From positions 1 to 64,000 of the forward strand of contig NZ_PVLR01000018.1 in assembly GCF_002980625.1 (NCBI RefSeq): 64,000 bases of DNA. The letters are read 5' to 3'. Below, one piece after another: positions 27,173-36,583 of the stretch (positions are counted from its first letter, which is position 1; each line of letters opens with the position of its first letter). The notes beneath the pieces are model-generated. The model was not told where the DNA came from and did no database searches. It was given only the letters and a program-made list of their open reading frames with translations. Source of the DNA: Malikia spinosa (GTDB taxonomy: Bacteria > Pseudomonadota > Gammaproteobacteria > Burkholderiales > Burkholderiaceae_C). A program made the position numbers and the translations under genes.

Positions 27173-27739
27173 TTACAGCTTGGCCACGCCGGTCAGCGCG
27201 AGCTTGAACTTGACTTGCACTTCGTCGGCCACCATCGAGGTGTCGGCCCACTCGTTCTCGCCGATCTTGAACGCCAGGCGCTTGATCGGGAAGGCACCGG
27301 TCGCGGTGGTGACGGCACCACTTTGCGTCAGCGTGACGGGCACGACGACATCGCTGCTGGCACCCTTGATCGCGAGCTTGCCGGCGATCTCGAACTTGCC
27401 GCCGCCCAGGGCCTTGACGGCGCCGGACTGGAAGGTCGCCTTCGGGAACTTGGGCGCATTGAACCAGACCGGCTTGGGCAGCTCGGCATCGGCTTCCTTG
27501 CTGATCGAGACGCTGGCCAGATCGACGCTGAAGGCGATCTTGGTCGCTGCGGGCTTGGCCGGCTCGAAGGCGATCTGGCCGTCGAACTGGCGGAAGCGCC
27601 CTTCGACCGGAACGCCCATCTGCTTGCTGACGAAGGTGATCTCGCTTTGCGCCGGCACCAGCTTCTGCTGGGCATGAGCCGGGCCAAAGGCAGCGGCAGC
27701 TGCCAGGGTCAGAACCAGACCGAAAAACTTCTGTTTCAT
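27173..27739 (-). CDS. YceI-family periplasmic protein (first copy)
   Basis: This divergent 188-residue paralogue of the next gene has a signal peptide (FFGLVLTLAAAAAFGPAHAQ) and YceI motifs (SEITFVSKQMGVPVEGRF, FNAPKFPKATFQSG). The ATG at 27739 has a GGAG sequence seven bases upstream, which supports it over the in-frame GTG nine bases earlier. It is followed by the other yceI and preceded by cytochrome b561, a common cluster in proteobacteria. Two adjacent copies suggest different ligands or a heteromeric arrangement. Confidence 0.92.
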   Translation of the reverse strand: MKQKFFGLVLTLAAAAAFGPAHAQQKLVPAQSEITFVSKQMGVPVEGRFRQFDGQIAFEPAKPAATKIAFSVDLASVSISKEADAELPKPVWFNAPKFPKATFQSGAVKALGGGKFEIAGKLAIKGASSDVVVPVTLTQSGAVTTATGAFPIKRLAFKIGENEWADTSMVADEVQVKFKLALTGVAKL

Positions 27740-27784
27740 GGGAAACACTCCAGAAAATTCAATTGAAATCAGCGCTGGCAGCGT

Positions 27785-28345
27785 TCAGCGGCCGAACCAC
27801 ATGCGCTGCAGCAGACCGTCGCGGTCGATCACCACATGCTTGAGCGCACCAGCCACATGCAAGCCCGCCAGCAGCAGCATCGCGACGGCCGACAGCTCAT
27901 GCCAGGGCTTGATGAACTCGGCCAGCTCCGGGGAGACCGGCACGAAATCAGGCAGCGGCAGGGCGCCAAACAGCACGATCGGGAAGCCAGCCGCCGAGCT
28001 GTAGGCCCAGCCGATCAGCGGAACCGCGAAGAACAGCAGGTACAGGCCATGATGGGTCGCGTGGTGGGCAATGGCCTGCCAGCGCGGCATCGCCTGCTCG
28101 ATCTGGGCCGGCAGCGCGGGCGGACGGTGGGTCAGGCGCCAGAACAGGCGCAGCGCGGACAGCAGCAGGATCACGACACCCGCCCATTTGTGCCAGCTGT
28201 AGAGCTGGAGCCGCTGCGGCGAGAACGGCAGATCGGTCATGTAGGAGCCGAGCACGAAGATGCCGATCAGCGCCGCGGCCAACAGCCAGTGCAGCAGAAT
28301 GGCAACGCCGTGGTAACGGGTGATGGGTGAAGTGGTACTGGACAT
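27785..28345 (-). CDS. Cytochrome b561-family membrane protein
   Basis: The 186-residue diheme membrane cytochrome has four helices with conserved histidines: HG (residue 12) and HW (residue 19) in the first, the helix-2 His in SWHKWAGV, and the C-terminal KPWHELSA and LHVAGALKH. Proteins of this type pass electrons to or from quinones in the inner membrane. It heads an operon with two YceI proteins, and the grouping suggests a periplasmic quinone or redox function. Confidence 0.93.
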   Translation of the reverse strand: MSSTTSPITRYHGVAILLHWLLAAALIGIFVLGSYMTDLPFSPQRLQLYSWHKWAGVVILLLSALRLFWRLTHRPPALPAQIEQAMPRWQAIAHHATHHGLYLLFFAVPLIGWAYSSAAGFPIVLFGALPLPDFVPVSPELAEFIKPWHELSAVAMLLLAGLHVAGALKHVVIDRDGLLQRMWFGR

Positions 28346-28401
28346 GCAGGCTAGTTTAGGAACCGGGCCCGGTCAGTGACGACAAGCGGCTTGAAGCCTT
28401 G

Positions 28402-28418
28402 ATTCGAAAAATTCGAAT
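28402..28418. repeat. Perfect 7-3-7 palindrome upstream of cytochrome b561
   Basis: ATTCGAA-AAA-TTCGAAT lies 57 bases upstream of the cytochrome b561 start, where an operator for the b561-yceI-yceI operon would be expected. No regulator for it can be named. Confidence 0.5.
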
Positions 28419-28498
28419 ACAAATAAACAGGAAAGCCGGTCGGAATCCTGGGCTGGCGACAGCGGTCGCATCTTGCCGTGCCAGACCGGGGAAGCGGC

Positions 28499-29410
28499 TC
28501 AAGGTCGGTACAGCCTGGCCTGGCCGTCCGGCCGGGTCTTGAAGCGGCGGTGCAGCCAGTGGTACTGGCCCGGCATGGTCCGGATATAGCCCTCGAGCTG
28601 CTGGTTCATGAAGCGGGCATCGACGCTGTCGTCGCCGCTCGGATAGCCGGCCCAGGCCTCCATGACCTCGACCTGGTAGCCGCCCGGCACGATGCGGCAG
28701 ATCCACGGCACGACCGGTACGCCAGCGGCCTTGGCCAACCGGGGCAGCGAGGTCACGGTGGCCGCATCCTGCTCGAAGAACTTGACGAACACCGAATCGC
28801 GCGCGCCCAGGTCCATGTCCGGCAGCAGGCAGAGCGCCGCGCCCTCGCGCAGACCCTTGAGCAGCGGGCGCACCCCCTCGCGGCGCGCGACCAGGCGCGG
28901 CGCGGCGTAGCGCAACCGGCCCTCGCGCACCCAGCGGTCCATCGCCGGTCCGCTCTGGGGCGAGTAGAAGGTCCACCAGTTGCGCGCGATTGCCTGCGTC
29001 AGTCGGGTCCAGCCGGCATCCATGCCGTAGAAATGCGGCACGAAGCACAGCACCGCACCCGGCTGCTGCAGCAGGTCGACCCGGCCGGTCAGCGCGACGC
29101 GGCGCTCGATCAGGCCGTCATTGCCATGCCAGAGCCAGACCCGGTCGACGAAGCTCTGGCCGAAGCTCACGAAGGTCTCGCGCGCCCAGCGCGCGCGCTG
29201 GCCCGGGTCGGCCTCGGGAAAGCAGAGCTCGAGGTTGCGCTCGACGATGTAGCGGCGCCGGCGCGCGAGCGCCCACAGCGTCAGGCCAAACGCTGCCCCA
29301 GCCGCCCGAAAAACAGGCAGCGGCAGCTTGGCCAGCCAACGCTGGACGCGATCGGAAACGGAACGGACGGACTGGGTCAAGACAGGCCAGGATGGACAGG
29401 AAGCCGCCAT
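28499..29410 (-). CDS. Lipid A biosynthesis acyltransferase (LpxL/HtrB family)
   Basis: The protein of about 303 residues is a membrane-associated acyltransferase that would add a secondary acyl chain to lipid A. It has a hydrophobic N-terminal segment (FRAAGAAFGLTLWALA), NLELCFPE, and a catalytic-like H-x4-D motif, HFYGMD (VPHFYGMDAG), plus LPDMDLGARDSVFV. The start is uncertain: ATG 29410 (MAASCPSW) was chosen, with in-frame starts to 29512 that would overlap the nemA promoter region. Confidence 0.87.
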   Translation of the reverse strand: MAASCPSWPVLTQSVRSVSDRVQRWLAKLPLPVFRAAGAAFGLTLWALARRRRYIVERNLELCFPEADPGQRARWARETFVSFGQSFVDRVWLWHGNDGLIERRVALTGRVDLLQQPGAVLCFVPHFYGMDAGWTRLTQAIARNWWTFYSPQSGPAMDRWVREGRLRYAAPRLVARREGVRPLLKGLREGAALCLLPDMDLGARDSVFVKFFEQDAATVTSLPRLAKAAGVPVVPWICRIVPGGYQVEVMEAWAGYPSGDDSVDARFMNQQLEGYIRTMPGQYHWLHRRFKTRPDGQARLYRP

Positions 29411-29517
29411 TATCCCGAATGCACCCGCCGTCAAGGGGAAATGGGCCATGCCGCCCAGCGAACCGGATCGGCCAAGCCTAAACTTGAAAGCCGTCACAAC
29501 TGTCCCCTGCAAACTCC

Positions 29518-30654
29518 ATGTCCAACTCGCCTACCCTGTTTGATCCTGTCACCGTCGGCGCCTGGCAGCTGCCGAACCGCGTCGTGATGGCGCCGTTGAC
29601 GCGCAACCGCGCCCCGGGCCAGATCCCCACGGCCATCATGGCGACCTACTACGGCCAGCGCGCCCACCCGGTCACCGGTGCCGGCCTGATCGTCAGCGAA
29701 GGCACGCCGGTCTGCGCCGAAGGCCACGGCTACTCCGACACGCCCGGCCTGCACAGCCCGGAACAGGTCGAGGCCTGGAAGCCCGTGACCGCCGCCGTCC
29801 ATGCCCAGGGCGGCCATATCGTGGCCCAGCTCTGGCATGTGGGACGCATCTCGCATGTCGAGCTGCAGCCCAACGGCCAGGCACCGGTCGCGCCGTCGGC
29901 GGTGCGCGCCAACGCCAAGTGCTATCTGATCAAGGACGAGAACGGCCAGCGCAGCGGCGGCTTCGTCGACTGCTCGGAGCCGCGCGCGCTCCAGCTTGAC
30001 GAGATCGCTGGCGTGGTCGAGAGCTTTGCCCAGGGTGCGCGCCACGCGATCGCGGCCGGCTTTGACGGGGTCGAGATCCATGGCGCCAACGGCTACCTGC
30101 TCGACCAGTTCCTGCGCGAGGAATCGAACCGGCGCGACGACGCCTATGGCGGCTCGATCGAGAACCGCTGCCGCCTCGTGGTCGAGATGGTGCGCGCCTG
30201 CTGCGACGCCATCGGCGCCGACCGCGTCGGCCTGCGCCTGTCGCCGGTGATGGAAGGCAATGGCGCGGTCTGCGACCCGCAGGCCCAGGCCATCCACGAG
30301 CAGCTGCTGCGCCAACTGGCCCCGCTGGGACTGGCCTACCTGCACCTGATCGAAGGCCAGACCGGTGGCGCGCGCGACCACAAGCCGTTCGACTATGCCG
30401 CGCTGCGCGCCGCCTACCGCGACGCGGGCGGGCAGGCGGCCTGGATGGTCAACAACGGCTACGACCTGGCGCTGGCCCAGCAGTCGCTGGCCGAAGGGGC
30501 CGACCTGGTCGCCTTCGGCAAGGCCTTCATCGCCAACCCCGACCTGACCGAGCGCCTGCGCCAGGGCGGCCCGTTCAACGAGCCGGACCGCAACACCTTC
30601 TACGGCGGCGGCGACGCGGCCAAGGGCTACACCGACTACCCCGCGTTGGCCTGA
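29518..30654 (+). CDS. nemA: Old yellow enzyme, NemA-type alkene reductase
   Basis: This 378-residue FMN TIM-barrel enzyme reduces activated C=C bonds, and family members act on N-ethylmaleimide and nitrate esters. Recognisable are LFDPVTVGAWQLPNRVVMAPLTRNRA at the start (in pieces), the substrate-binding His and Asn in IHGANGYLLDQFL, RRDDAYGGSIENR, and the C-terminal PDRNTFYGGG...GYTDYP. Its 3' end overlaps the end of the convergent EAL gene by 19 bases. No TetR-type NemR regulator is next to it. Confidence 0.94.
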   Translation: MSNSPTLFDPVTVGAWQLPNRVVMAPLTRNRAPGQIPTAIMATYYGQRAHPVTGAGLIVSEGTPVCAEGHGYSDTPGLHSPEQVEAWKPVTAAVHAQGGHIVAQLWHVGRISHVELQPNGQAPVAPSAVRANAKCYLIKDENGQRSGGFVDCSEPRALQLDEIAGVVESFAQGARHAIAAGFDGVEIHGANGYLLDQFLREESNRRDDAYGGSIENRCRLVVEMVRACCDAIGADRVGLRLSPVMEGNGAVCDPQAQAIHEQLLRQLAPLGLAYLHLIEGQTGGARDHKPFDYAALRAAYRDAGGQAAWMVNNGYDLALAQQSLAEGADLVAFGKAFIANPDLTERLRQGGPFNEPDRNTFYGGGDAAKGYTDYPALA

Positions 30655-32048
30655 GCGAACGCCGGCTCCTCCAGCGCCGACCCCCCTGCCACCGGCTGCG
30701 CCCAATCGGACGGGAGGCAGCCGGCCATGGCATAGGCCTCGAAGTCGACCAGCTCCAGCGGGGCCGAGAACCAGTGGCCCTGGAACAGCCGGCAGCCCAG
30801 CTCGGACAGCAACTGCCACTGCTCGACGTTCTCGACCCCCTCGGCGATCACCTGCAGGCCCAGGCCGCGACCGAGCATGAGCACCGTGCCGACAATCGCG
30901 CTGTCACGGTCCTGGTGGCCGAGGTCGGCGACGAAGCTCTTGTCGATCTTGAGCTGCTCGAGCGGCAGATGCCTGAGGTACTGCAGCGAGGAATAACCGG
31001 TGCCGAAATCGTCGATCGCAAAGGCGATGCCAGCCGCACGCAGCTCATGCATCTTGGCCTTGACCTGGTCGAACTCCTGCAGCAACACCCCTTCGGTGAG
31101 CTCGAGCTTGAGCCGGCCGGGTACCACCGCGTGGTACTCGACCAGGCCGAGCACCATGGCGACGAAACTGGCCTGCTGCATCTGCAGCGCGCTGACGTTG
31201 ACCGCCAGCGACCAGCCCTGCCGGCCGGGCTGGCGCGACCATTGCGCGAGCTGGCGGCAGGCCTGCTCGAGCACGGACTGGCCCAGCGGCAGGATCAGCC
31301 CGGTGCGCTCGGCCAGCGGGATGAACTCGTCGGGAGTGACCCAGCCACGCTCCGGATGGCGCCAGCGCACGAGCGCCTCGGCGCCGACCAGCCGGCCCTT
31401 GACATCGTGCTGGGGCTGGTAGAACAGCTCGAACTGAGCGCGTGCGAGGCCCTCGCGCAACTCGACCTCCTGGGTCGAGGTTTCGGCCAGATCGGACTGC
31501 AGCAGATGCAGCAGGATCAGCAGGGTGCCGATTGCCGTGATCGAGGTGATCCAGGAGCCCGGCACGCGCAGGCTGTCGGACATGGCATGGGAACTGGGTA
31601 TGCCGAACTGGGTCGCACTCAACAGCACGAACAGCATCAGGAACAGCAAGGGCAGGCCCTGGCGCAGGCGCGGATCGTCGTGGCGAAAGACGACGATCGA
31701 GAAGATCGCCATCGGCAGCAAGTAAAGGTGGGTGGTGCGCGGCGCGGCTGCGGTCGGCAGGTCAAGGTAGATCGTATGGCCCAGCACCACCAGCAGCAGG
31801 CCCAGCAACAGAGTCAGCGCGGCACGACGCAGTTGACCCTGTTGGGCGAGACGGCCGCCGTGGATGGCCAGCAGGAACAGGAAGAGGTCGGACGCGACGA
31901 TCAGCCAGTCACCACGCCAGCCGAAGAACAGCGCCCAGCCCATCGATACCAGCAGGGTGATCGCGCTGGAGACCAGCAGCATGCGGCGCACGCGTCGCTG
32001 GTGCAGCCCGCTGCCCGGACCAGGGCTGTTCGATGGGTGGTGCGGCAT
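30636..32048 (-). CDS. Membrane protein with EAL c-di-GMP phosphodiesterase domain
   Basis: About five membrane helices occupy residues 20-190, followed by an EAL domain (about 210-455) with the signature GAEALVRW, the metal/catalytic residues in ELTEGVLL and AIDDFGTGYSSLQYL, and KIDKSF. All visible catalytic elements are intact, so it should hydrolyse c-di-GMP. There is no GGDEF domain. It converges with nemA and lies eight bases downstream of the aldehyde dehydrogenase gene on the same strand. Confidence 0.9.
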   Translation of the reverse strand: MPHHPSNSPGPGSGLHQRRVRRMLLVSSAITLLVSMGWALFFGWRGDWLIVASDLFLFLLAIHGGRLAQQGQLRRAALTLLLGLLLVVLGHTIYLDLPTAAAPRTTHLYLLPMAIFSIVVFRHDDPRLRQGLPLLFLMLFVLLSATQFGIPSSHAMSDSLRVPGSWITSITAIGTLLILLHLLQSDLAETSTQEVELREGLARAQFELFYQPQHDVKGRLVGAEALVRWRHPERGWVTPDEFIPLAERTGLILPLGQSVLEQACRQLAQWSRQPGRQGWSLAVNVSALQMQQASFVAMVLGLVEYHAVVPGRLKLELTEGVLLQEFDQVKAKMHELRAAGIAFAIDDFGTGYSSLQYLRHLPLEQLKIDKSFVADLGHQDRDSAIVGTVLMLGRGLGLQVIAEGVENVEQWQLLSELGCRLFQGHWFSAPLELVDFEAYAMAGCLPSDWAQPVAGGSALEEPAFAQANAG

Positions 32049-32055
32049 TCAGGCC

Positions 32056-33534
32056 TCAGACCGGGCTGTCGATCCTGATCCAGGTCGTCTTGAGCTCGGT
32101 GTACTTGTCGAAGGCATGCAGCGACTTGTCACGCCCGATACCGCTCTGGCGGAAACCGCCAAAGGGCACGGTGATGTCGTCGTCGTTGTACTGGTTGACA
32201 TGCACGGTGCCGGCGCGCAGCGCGCGCGCCACGCCATGCGCCTTGTTGAGGTCGCGGGTCCAGACCGCGGCCTGCAGGCCGTACAGGCTGTCATTGGCCT
32301 GGCGCACCGCTTCGGCGGCGTCGCTGAAGGACAGCACGCTGAGCACCGGGCCGAAGATCTCCTCGCGCGCGATCCGCATGTCGTTGCTGACGCCGTCGAA
32401 GATGGTCGGCTGCACATAGCAGCCGCCGGCCACCGGCTCGACCGCCGCGCCGCCAGTCAGCAGGCGTGCGCCCTGCTCCCGGCCGGATTCGATGAAGCCC
32501 AGCACGGTATCGAGCTGAGTACGGTCGACCACTGCGCCCATGATCGTGCCCGAGGCCAGCGGATCGGCCGGCTGGTATCTGGGCACCAGCGCCAAGGCCT
32601 TTTCCAGGAAGGCGTCCTTGATCGATTCCTCGACGAACAGGCGCGACGGCGCGTTGCAGCTCTCGCCCTGGTTGAAGAAGACGCTGTTGACCGCGGCCTC
32701 GACCGCGCGATCCAGGTTCGGGCAGTCGGCGAACACGATGTTGGGCGACTTGCCACCGAGCTCGGTCCAGGCGCGCTTGAGGTTGCTCTGGCCGGCCATG
32801 ACATGGATCTGCTTGCCGACCCGGGTCGAACCGGTGAAGGCGATGCCATCGACATCCATGTGCAGCGCGAGCGGGCTGCCGGCTTCGGGCCCGTAGCCCG
32901 GCACCACGTTGAAGACGCCAGGCGGAATGCCGGCTTCCAGCGCGAGCTCGGCCAGCCGCAAGGCGGTCAGCGGCGACTTCTCGCTCGGTTTCAGCACCAC
33001 CGAATTGCCGGCCGCCAGTGCTGGCGCGATCTTCCAGGCCGCCATCAGCAGCGGATAGTTCCACGGCACGATCACGCCGACCACGCCGAGCGGCTCGCGC
33101 GTGATCAGCGCCAGCGAATCGGCCGGCGTCGGCGCGATCTCGTCGTAGATCTTGTCGACCGCCTCGCCATACCAGCGGATGCAGTTGGCCGCCCCCGCGA
33201 CATCGACGCTGCGCGCGAAACGCAGCGGCTTGCCCATGTCCAGGCATTCGGTCAGCGCGAGCTCGTCGCGCTGCGCCATCAGCAGCTCGGCCAGCTTGAT
33301 CAGCACGCGCTTGCGCTGCGCCGGCGGCTGGCCGGCCCAGCGCCGGTCGTTGAAGGCGGCGCGCGCGGCCGCGACGGCGGCATCGATGTCGCCAGCGCCG
33401 CCACGGGCGATCTGGGCGATCACGCGGCCATCGACCGGCGACCGGTCATCGAAGGTCTGGCCATCCTGTGCGGCACAGCGCCGACCGTTGATCAGGGCGC
33501 GGCCATCGAAATTCGGGGGGCTGATATCGGTCAT
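32056..33534 (-). CDS. puuC: Aldehyde dehydrogenase, PuuC-type
   Basis: The 492-residue NAD(P)-dependent aldehyde dehydrogenase resembles gamma-glutamyl-gamma-aminobutyraldehyde dehydrogenase PuuC. It has VIVPWNYPLLMAAWKIAPAL, the catalytic Glu in TELGGKSPNIVFADC, and the catalytic Cys in FFNQGESCNAPSR. The position just after the pot transporter genes and near puuA and puuD supports a role in putrescine breakdown. A broader-range aldehyde dehydrogenase is the alternative. Confidence 0.88.
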   Translation of the reverse strand: MTDISPPNFDGRALINGRRCAAQDGQTFDDRSPVDGRVIAQIARGGAGDIDAAVAAARAAFNDRRWAGQPPAQRKRVLIKLAELLMAQRDELALTECLDMGKPLRFARSVDVAGAANCIRWYGEAVDKIYDEIAPTPADSLALITREPLGVVGVIVPWNYPLLMAAWKIAPALAAGNSVVLKPSEKSPLTALRLAELALEAGIPPGVFNVVPGYGPEAGSPLALHMDVDGIAFTGSTRVGKQIHVMAGQSNLKRAWTELGGKSPNIVFADCPNLDRAVEAAVNSVFFNQGESCNAPSRLFVEESIKDAFLEKALALVPRYQPADPLASGTIMGAVVDRTQLDTVLGFIESGREQGARLLTGGAAVEPVAGGCYVQPTIFDGVSNDMRIAREEIFGPVLSVLSFSDAAEAVRQANDSLYGLQAAVWTRDLNKAHGVARALRAGTVHVNQYNDDDITVPFGGFRQSGIGRDKSLHAFDKYTELKTTWIRIDSPV

Positions 33535-33624
33535 GGGACTCCGGGACTGGGAATGTCAGGCTAGCTTAGCGCCAAGCAGGGCCGGCAGCCAAGCCGTCGG
33601 ACGGTGCGGCTGCCGGTGCGGGTC

Positions 33625-34461
33625 TCAACTGCGGGTCGCGGCTGCAATTTCGCGCGCACGTCTTCGGGTCTGGCGCGCGACCCAGACACTGTAGGCCACG
33701 ATCACCACCGTCACGGTCGCGATCAGCAGCGTCGCCGCGGCGTAGATGGTCGGGTTGATGCCGCGGCGCGCATAGCCGAAGATCACCTGCGGCAGCGTGT
33801 TGACGCCGGGACCGGACAGGAACTCCGAGATCACCACATCGTCGAACGACAGCGTGAACGACAACAGGAAGGCCGCCAGGATGGCTTGGAAGATGTTGGG
33901 CAGCGTCACCAGGAAGAACACCTGGTGCGGACGCGCCCCGAGGTCCATCGCCGCCTCCTCGATCGCGCGGTCCATCTCGAGCAGGCGCGACTGCACCACC
34001 ACCATCGCATAGGCCATACCCACCAGCGTGTGGCCCAGGATGATGGTCAGCATGCCGCGCTCGGGCCAGCCCAGCAGGTTCTGCGCGCCGACCATCAGCA
34101 GCAGCAGCGACAGGCCGATCACGACCTCGGGCATCACCAGCGGCGCGTTGACCATGCCCGAGAACAGCGTGCGGCCGAAGAAGCGCCGGTAGCGCACCAG
34201 CACGAAGGCCGCGAAGGTGCCCAGGGTGGCCGACAGCACCCCGGTCACGGCCGCGACCTTGAGCGAGAGGAAGAAGCCCTCGACGATCTTGCTGTCGCGC
34301 GTCAGTGCCTCGTACCAGCGCAGCGAGAAGCCCGTGAAGCGGGCGTCCTGGCGCGTACTGTTGAACGAGAACACCACCATGAACAGCAGCGGCAGGTAGA
34401 GGAAGGCATAGACCAGCAACAGCCAGGCCTTGCCGAGGTGCTTTTCGAGGAATTTCATCAT
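33625..34461 (-). CDS. potI: Putrescine ABC transporter permease, PotI-like
   Basis: The 278-residue protein has six membrane helices and the MalFG-type cytoplasmic loop EEAAMDLGARPHQVFFLVTLPNI. The final cytoplasmic tail is basic. It is the second permease of a PotFGHI-type importer, and follows potH after 15 bases. Close relatives import putrescine or spermidine; putrescine is favoured by the linked puu genes. Confidence 0.93.
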   Translation of the reverse strand: MMKFLEKHLGKAWLLLVYAFLYLPLLFMVVFSFNSTRQDARFTGFSLRWYEALTRDSKIVEGFFLSLKVAAVTGVLSATLGTFAAFVLVRYRRFFGRTLFSGMVNAPLVMPEVVIGLSLLLLMVGAQNLLGWPERGMLTIILGHTLVGMAYAMVVVQSRLLEMDRAIEEAAMDLGARPHQVFFLVTLPNIFQAILAAFLLSFTLSFDDVVISEFLSGPGVNTLPQVIFGYARRGINPTIYAAATLLIATVTVVIVAYSVWVARQTRRRAREIAAATRS

Positions 34462-34476
34462 CGCTTGTGCTCCCGC

Positions 34477-35388
34477 TCAATGCCGGCCGTCGGCCTGTTG
34501 GCCATGGCGCCGGTAGTACAGGGCCAGCGGCACCACGATGGCCGCGATCATCACCACCGCCAGCGCCGACGCGCGCGGCCAGTTGTTGGCCGTGAACATC
34601 TCGTCCCAGACCACGCGGCCGATCATCAGGTTCTCGGGCCCGCCGAGCAGCGACGGAATCACGAACTCGCCCAGCGCCGGAATGAAGACCAACATGAAGC
34701 CCGCGATGATGCCGGCGCGCGACAGCGGCACCGTGACCAGCCAGAACGCCTTCCAGGGCGTGGCGCCGAGGTCGTAGGCCGCTTCCAGCAAGCCGTAGTC
34801 GAGCTTGACCAGGTTGGCATAGAGCGGCAGCACCATGAAGGGCAGGTAGACATAGGTCATGCCGACCAGCATCGAGACATCGGTGTAGAGCATCTGCACC
34901 GGCTCGGCAATCAGCCCGAGCGCCAGCAGCAACTGGTTCAGCAGGCCCTGGTCGGCCAGGATACCCTTCCAGGCATAGACCCGCAGCAGGAAGCTGGTCC
35001 AGAACGGCAGCATCACCATCATCAGCAGCGCCGGGCGCAAGTGGGCATCGGCGCGTGCCAGGAAATAGGCAAACGGATAGCCGAAAGCCAGGCAGAGCAG
35101 CCCGGTCGCGAACGCGTACTTGAGCGAGCGGCCATAGGCCTCGAGGTAGATCGTGTCGAACAGCGCCCCGTCCTCGGCGCGGAAGATCGAGCTGTAGTTC
35201 TCGTACTTGAGGTTGAGCACCCCGCTCGCGCTGTCCCACAGCGGCTTGAACGGGTGGATGTCGTTGCCCATCTCGACGAAGCTGATGTAGGCCAGGATCA
35301 GGAACGGCAGCAAGAAGAACACGGCCAGCCAGGTGAACGGCAGGCCGATCACGAACTCGCGCCCGAGCAGACGGAAGAAGCGGTTCAT
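34477..35388 (-). CDS. potH: Putrescine ABC transporter permease, PotH-like
   Basis: This 303-residue permease has six membrane helices and the EAA loop EAAYDLGATPWKAFWLVTVPLSR. The start at ATG 35388 (MNRFFRLLGREF) is preferred to the upstream in-frame codon because it is close to potG with little overlap. It lies between potG and potI. Confidence 0.93.
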   Translation of the reverse strand: MNRFFRLLGREFVIGLPFTWLAVFFLLPFLILAYISFVEMGNDIHPFKPLWDSASGVLNLKYENYSSIFRAEDGALFDTIYLEAYGRSLKYAFATGLLCLAFGYPFAYFLARADAHLRPALLMMVMLPFWTSFLLRVYAWKGILADQGLLNQLLLALGLIAEPVQMLYTDVSMLVGMTYVYLPFMVLPLYANLVKLDYGLLEAAYDLGATPWKAFWLVTVPLSRAGIIAGFMLVFIPALGEFVIPSLLGGPENLMIGRVVWDEMFTANNWPRASALAVVMIAAIVVPLALYYRRHGQQADGRH

Positions 35389-35399
35389 CGCAAGCTCCC

Positions 35400-36497
35400 T
35401 CAGTCGCGCAGCGCGACGCCGTCGGTGTCGTCCCACCAGAAGAAGACCTCGTCTTCCCAGGTCAGGTCGAGCAGGTCATGGCGCGAGCCGTTGGGCTCGG
35501 TGATCTTGACCTTGGAGCCATCCGGCGTGACCACGATGAAGGTGTTGAAGCTGCCGAAGTAGGCGATCTCCTTGACCCGACCGCGGAACAGGTTGCGGTC
35601 CACGCCAGCAGGGCATTGCTTGGCGATGCTGATCTTCTCCGGGCGCACCGCCAGCGTGACCGGCATGCCGAGCGCGCCGCTGATGCCATGGCCGACCTGC
35701 ATCTCGCCGAGTGCGGTCGTGACCGCGCAGCGGTCGACCTCGTCGAGGCTGAGCTGGCCGTCGAACAGGTTGACGTTGCCGATGAAGTCGGCCACGAAGC
35801 GGTTGGACGGAAATTCGTAGACCTCCTTCGGGCTGCCGACCTGCAGCACGCGGCCCTTGCTCATGATCGCGATCCGGTTGGCCATGGTCATGGCCTCCTC
35901 CTGGTCATGCGTCACCATGACGCAGGTCACGCCGACGCTCTCGATGATGTTGACCAGTTCGAACTGGGTCTGCTCGCGCAGCTTCTTGTCGAGCGCACCC
36001 AGCGGCTCGTCGAGCAGCAGCAACTGGGGCCGCTTGGCCAGGCTGCGCGCCAGCGCGACGCGCTGCTGCTGGCCGCCCGAGAGCTGATGCGGCTTGCGCC
36101 TGGCATAGGGGGCCAGCTGCACCAGCTCGAGCATCTCGCCGACCCGGCGCTTGATCTCGTCCTTCGGGCAACCCTCGCGCTTGAGGCCGAAGGCCACGTT
36201 CTCCCAGATGTCCAGATGCGGAAACAGCGCATAGTTCTGGAACATCATGTTGATCGGGCGCTCGTAGGGTGGCAGAGCGGCGACATCCTGCCCGCCGAGC
36301 AGGATGCGGCCCGAACTCGGTTTCTCGAAGCCAGCCAGCATGCGCAGCAGGGTCGACTTGCCGCAGCCCGAACTGCCCAGCAGGGCAAAGATCTCGCCCT
36401 GGCGGATCGACAGGTTGACCTCGTCGACCGCGACTGCCTCGTCGAAGCGCTTGACCAGGTCTTCGGTGACCAGATAGCCCTCTTTCATCTCTGCCAT
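35400..36497 (-). CDS. potG: Putrescine ABC transporter ATPase, PotG-like
   Basis: The 365-residue ATP-binding subunit has Walker A (LGSSGCGKSTLLRMLAGF), the signature LSGGQQQRVALARSLA, Walker B (LLLDEPLGALD) and a C-terminal TOBE-like regulatory domain. It energises putrescine uptake. The ATG 36497 has a GAGG sequence in front of it; an earlier TTG start lies directly after the terminator and seems unlikely. Confidence 0.93.
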   Translation of the reverse strand: MAEMKEGYLVTEDLVKRFDEAVAVDEVNLSIRQGEIFALLGSSGCGKSTLLRMLAGFEKPSSGRILLGGQDVAALPPYERPINMMFQNYALFPHLDIWENVAFGLKREGCPKDEIKRRVGEMLELVQLAPYARRKPHQLSGGQQQRVALARSLAKRPQLLLLDEPLGALDKKLREQTQFELVNIIESVGVTCVMVTHDQEEAMTMANRIAIMSKGRVLQVGSPKEVYEFPSNRFVADFIGNVNLFDGQLSLDEVDRCAVTTALGEMQVGHGISGALGMPVTLAVRPEKISIAKQCPAGVDRNLFRGRVKEIAYFGSFNTFIVVTPDGSKVKITEPNGSRHDLLDLTWEDEVFFWWDDTDGVALRD

Positions 36498-36528
36498 GGT
36501 GGCCCTCGGAATGCCCAAATGCTCTGTC

Positions 36529-36559
36529 AAAAAAAAGGGCTGTTTGCGCCAAACAGCCC
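36529..36559 (-). terminator. Terminator between potF and potG
   Basis: On the minus strand GGGCTGTTT-ggcgc-AAACAGCCC is followed by eight T residues: a perfect nine-pair hairpin. It sits 25 bases after the potF stop and just upstream of potG, so it probably lets the binding protein be made in excess over the membrane subunits. Confidence 0.92.
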
Positions 36560-36583
36560 TGCTTCACCGGATCAGCCGGCGTC

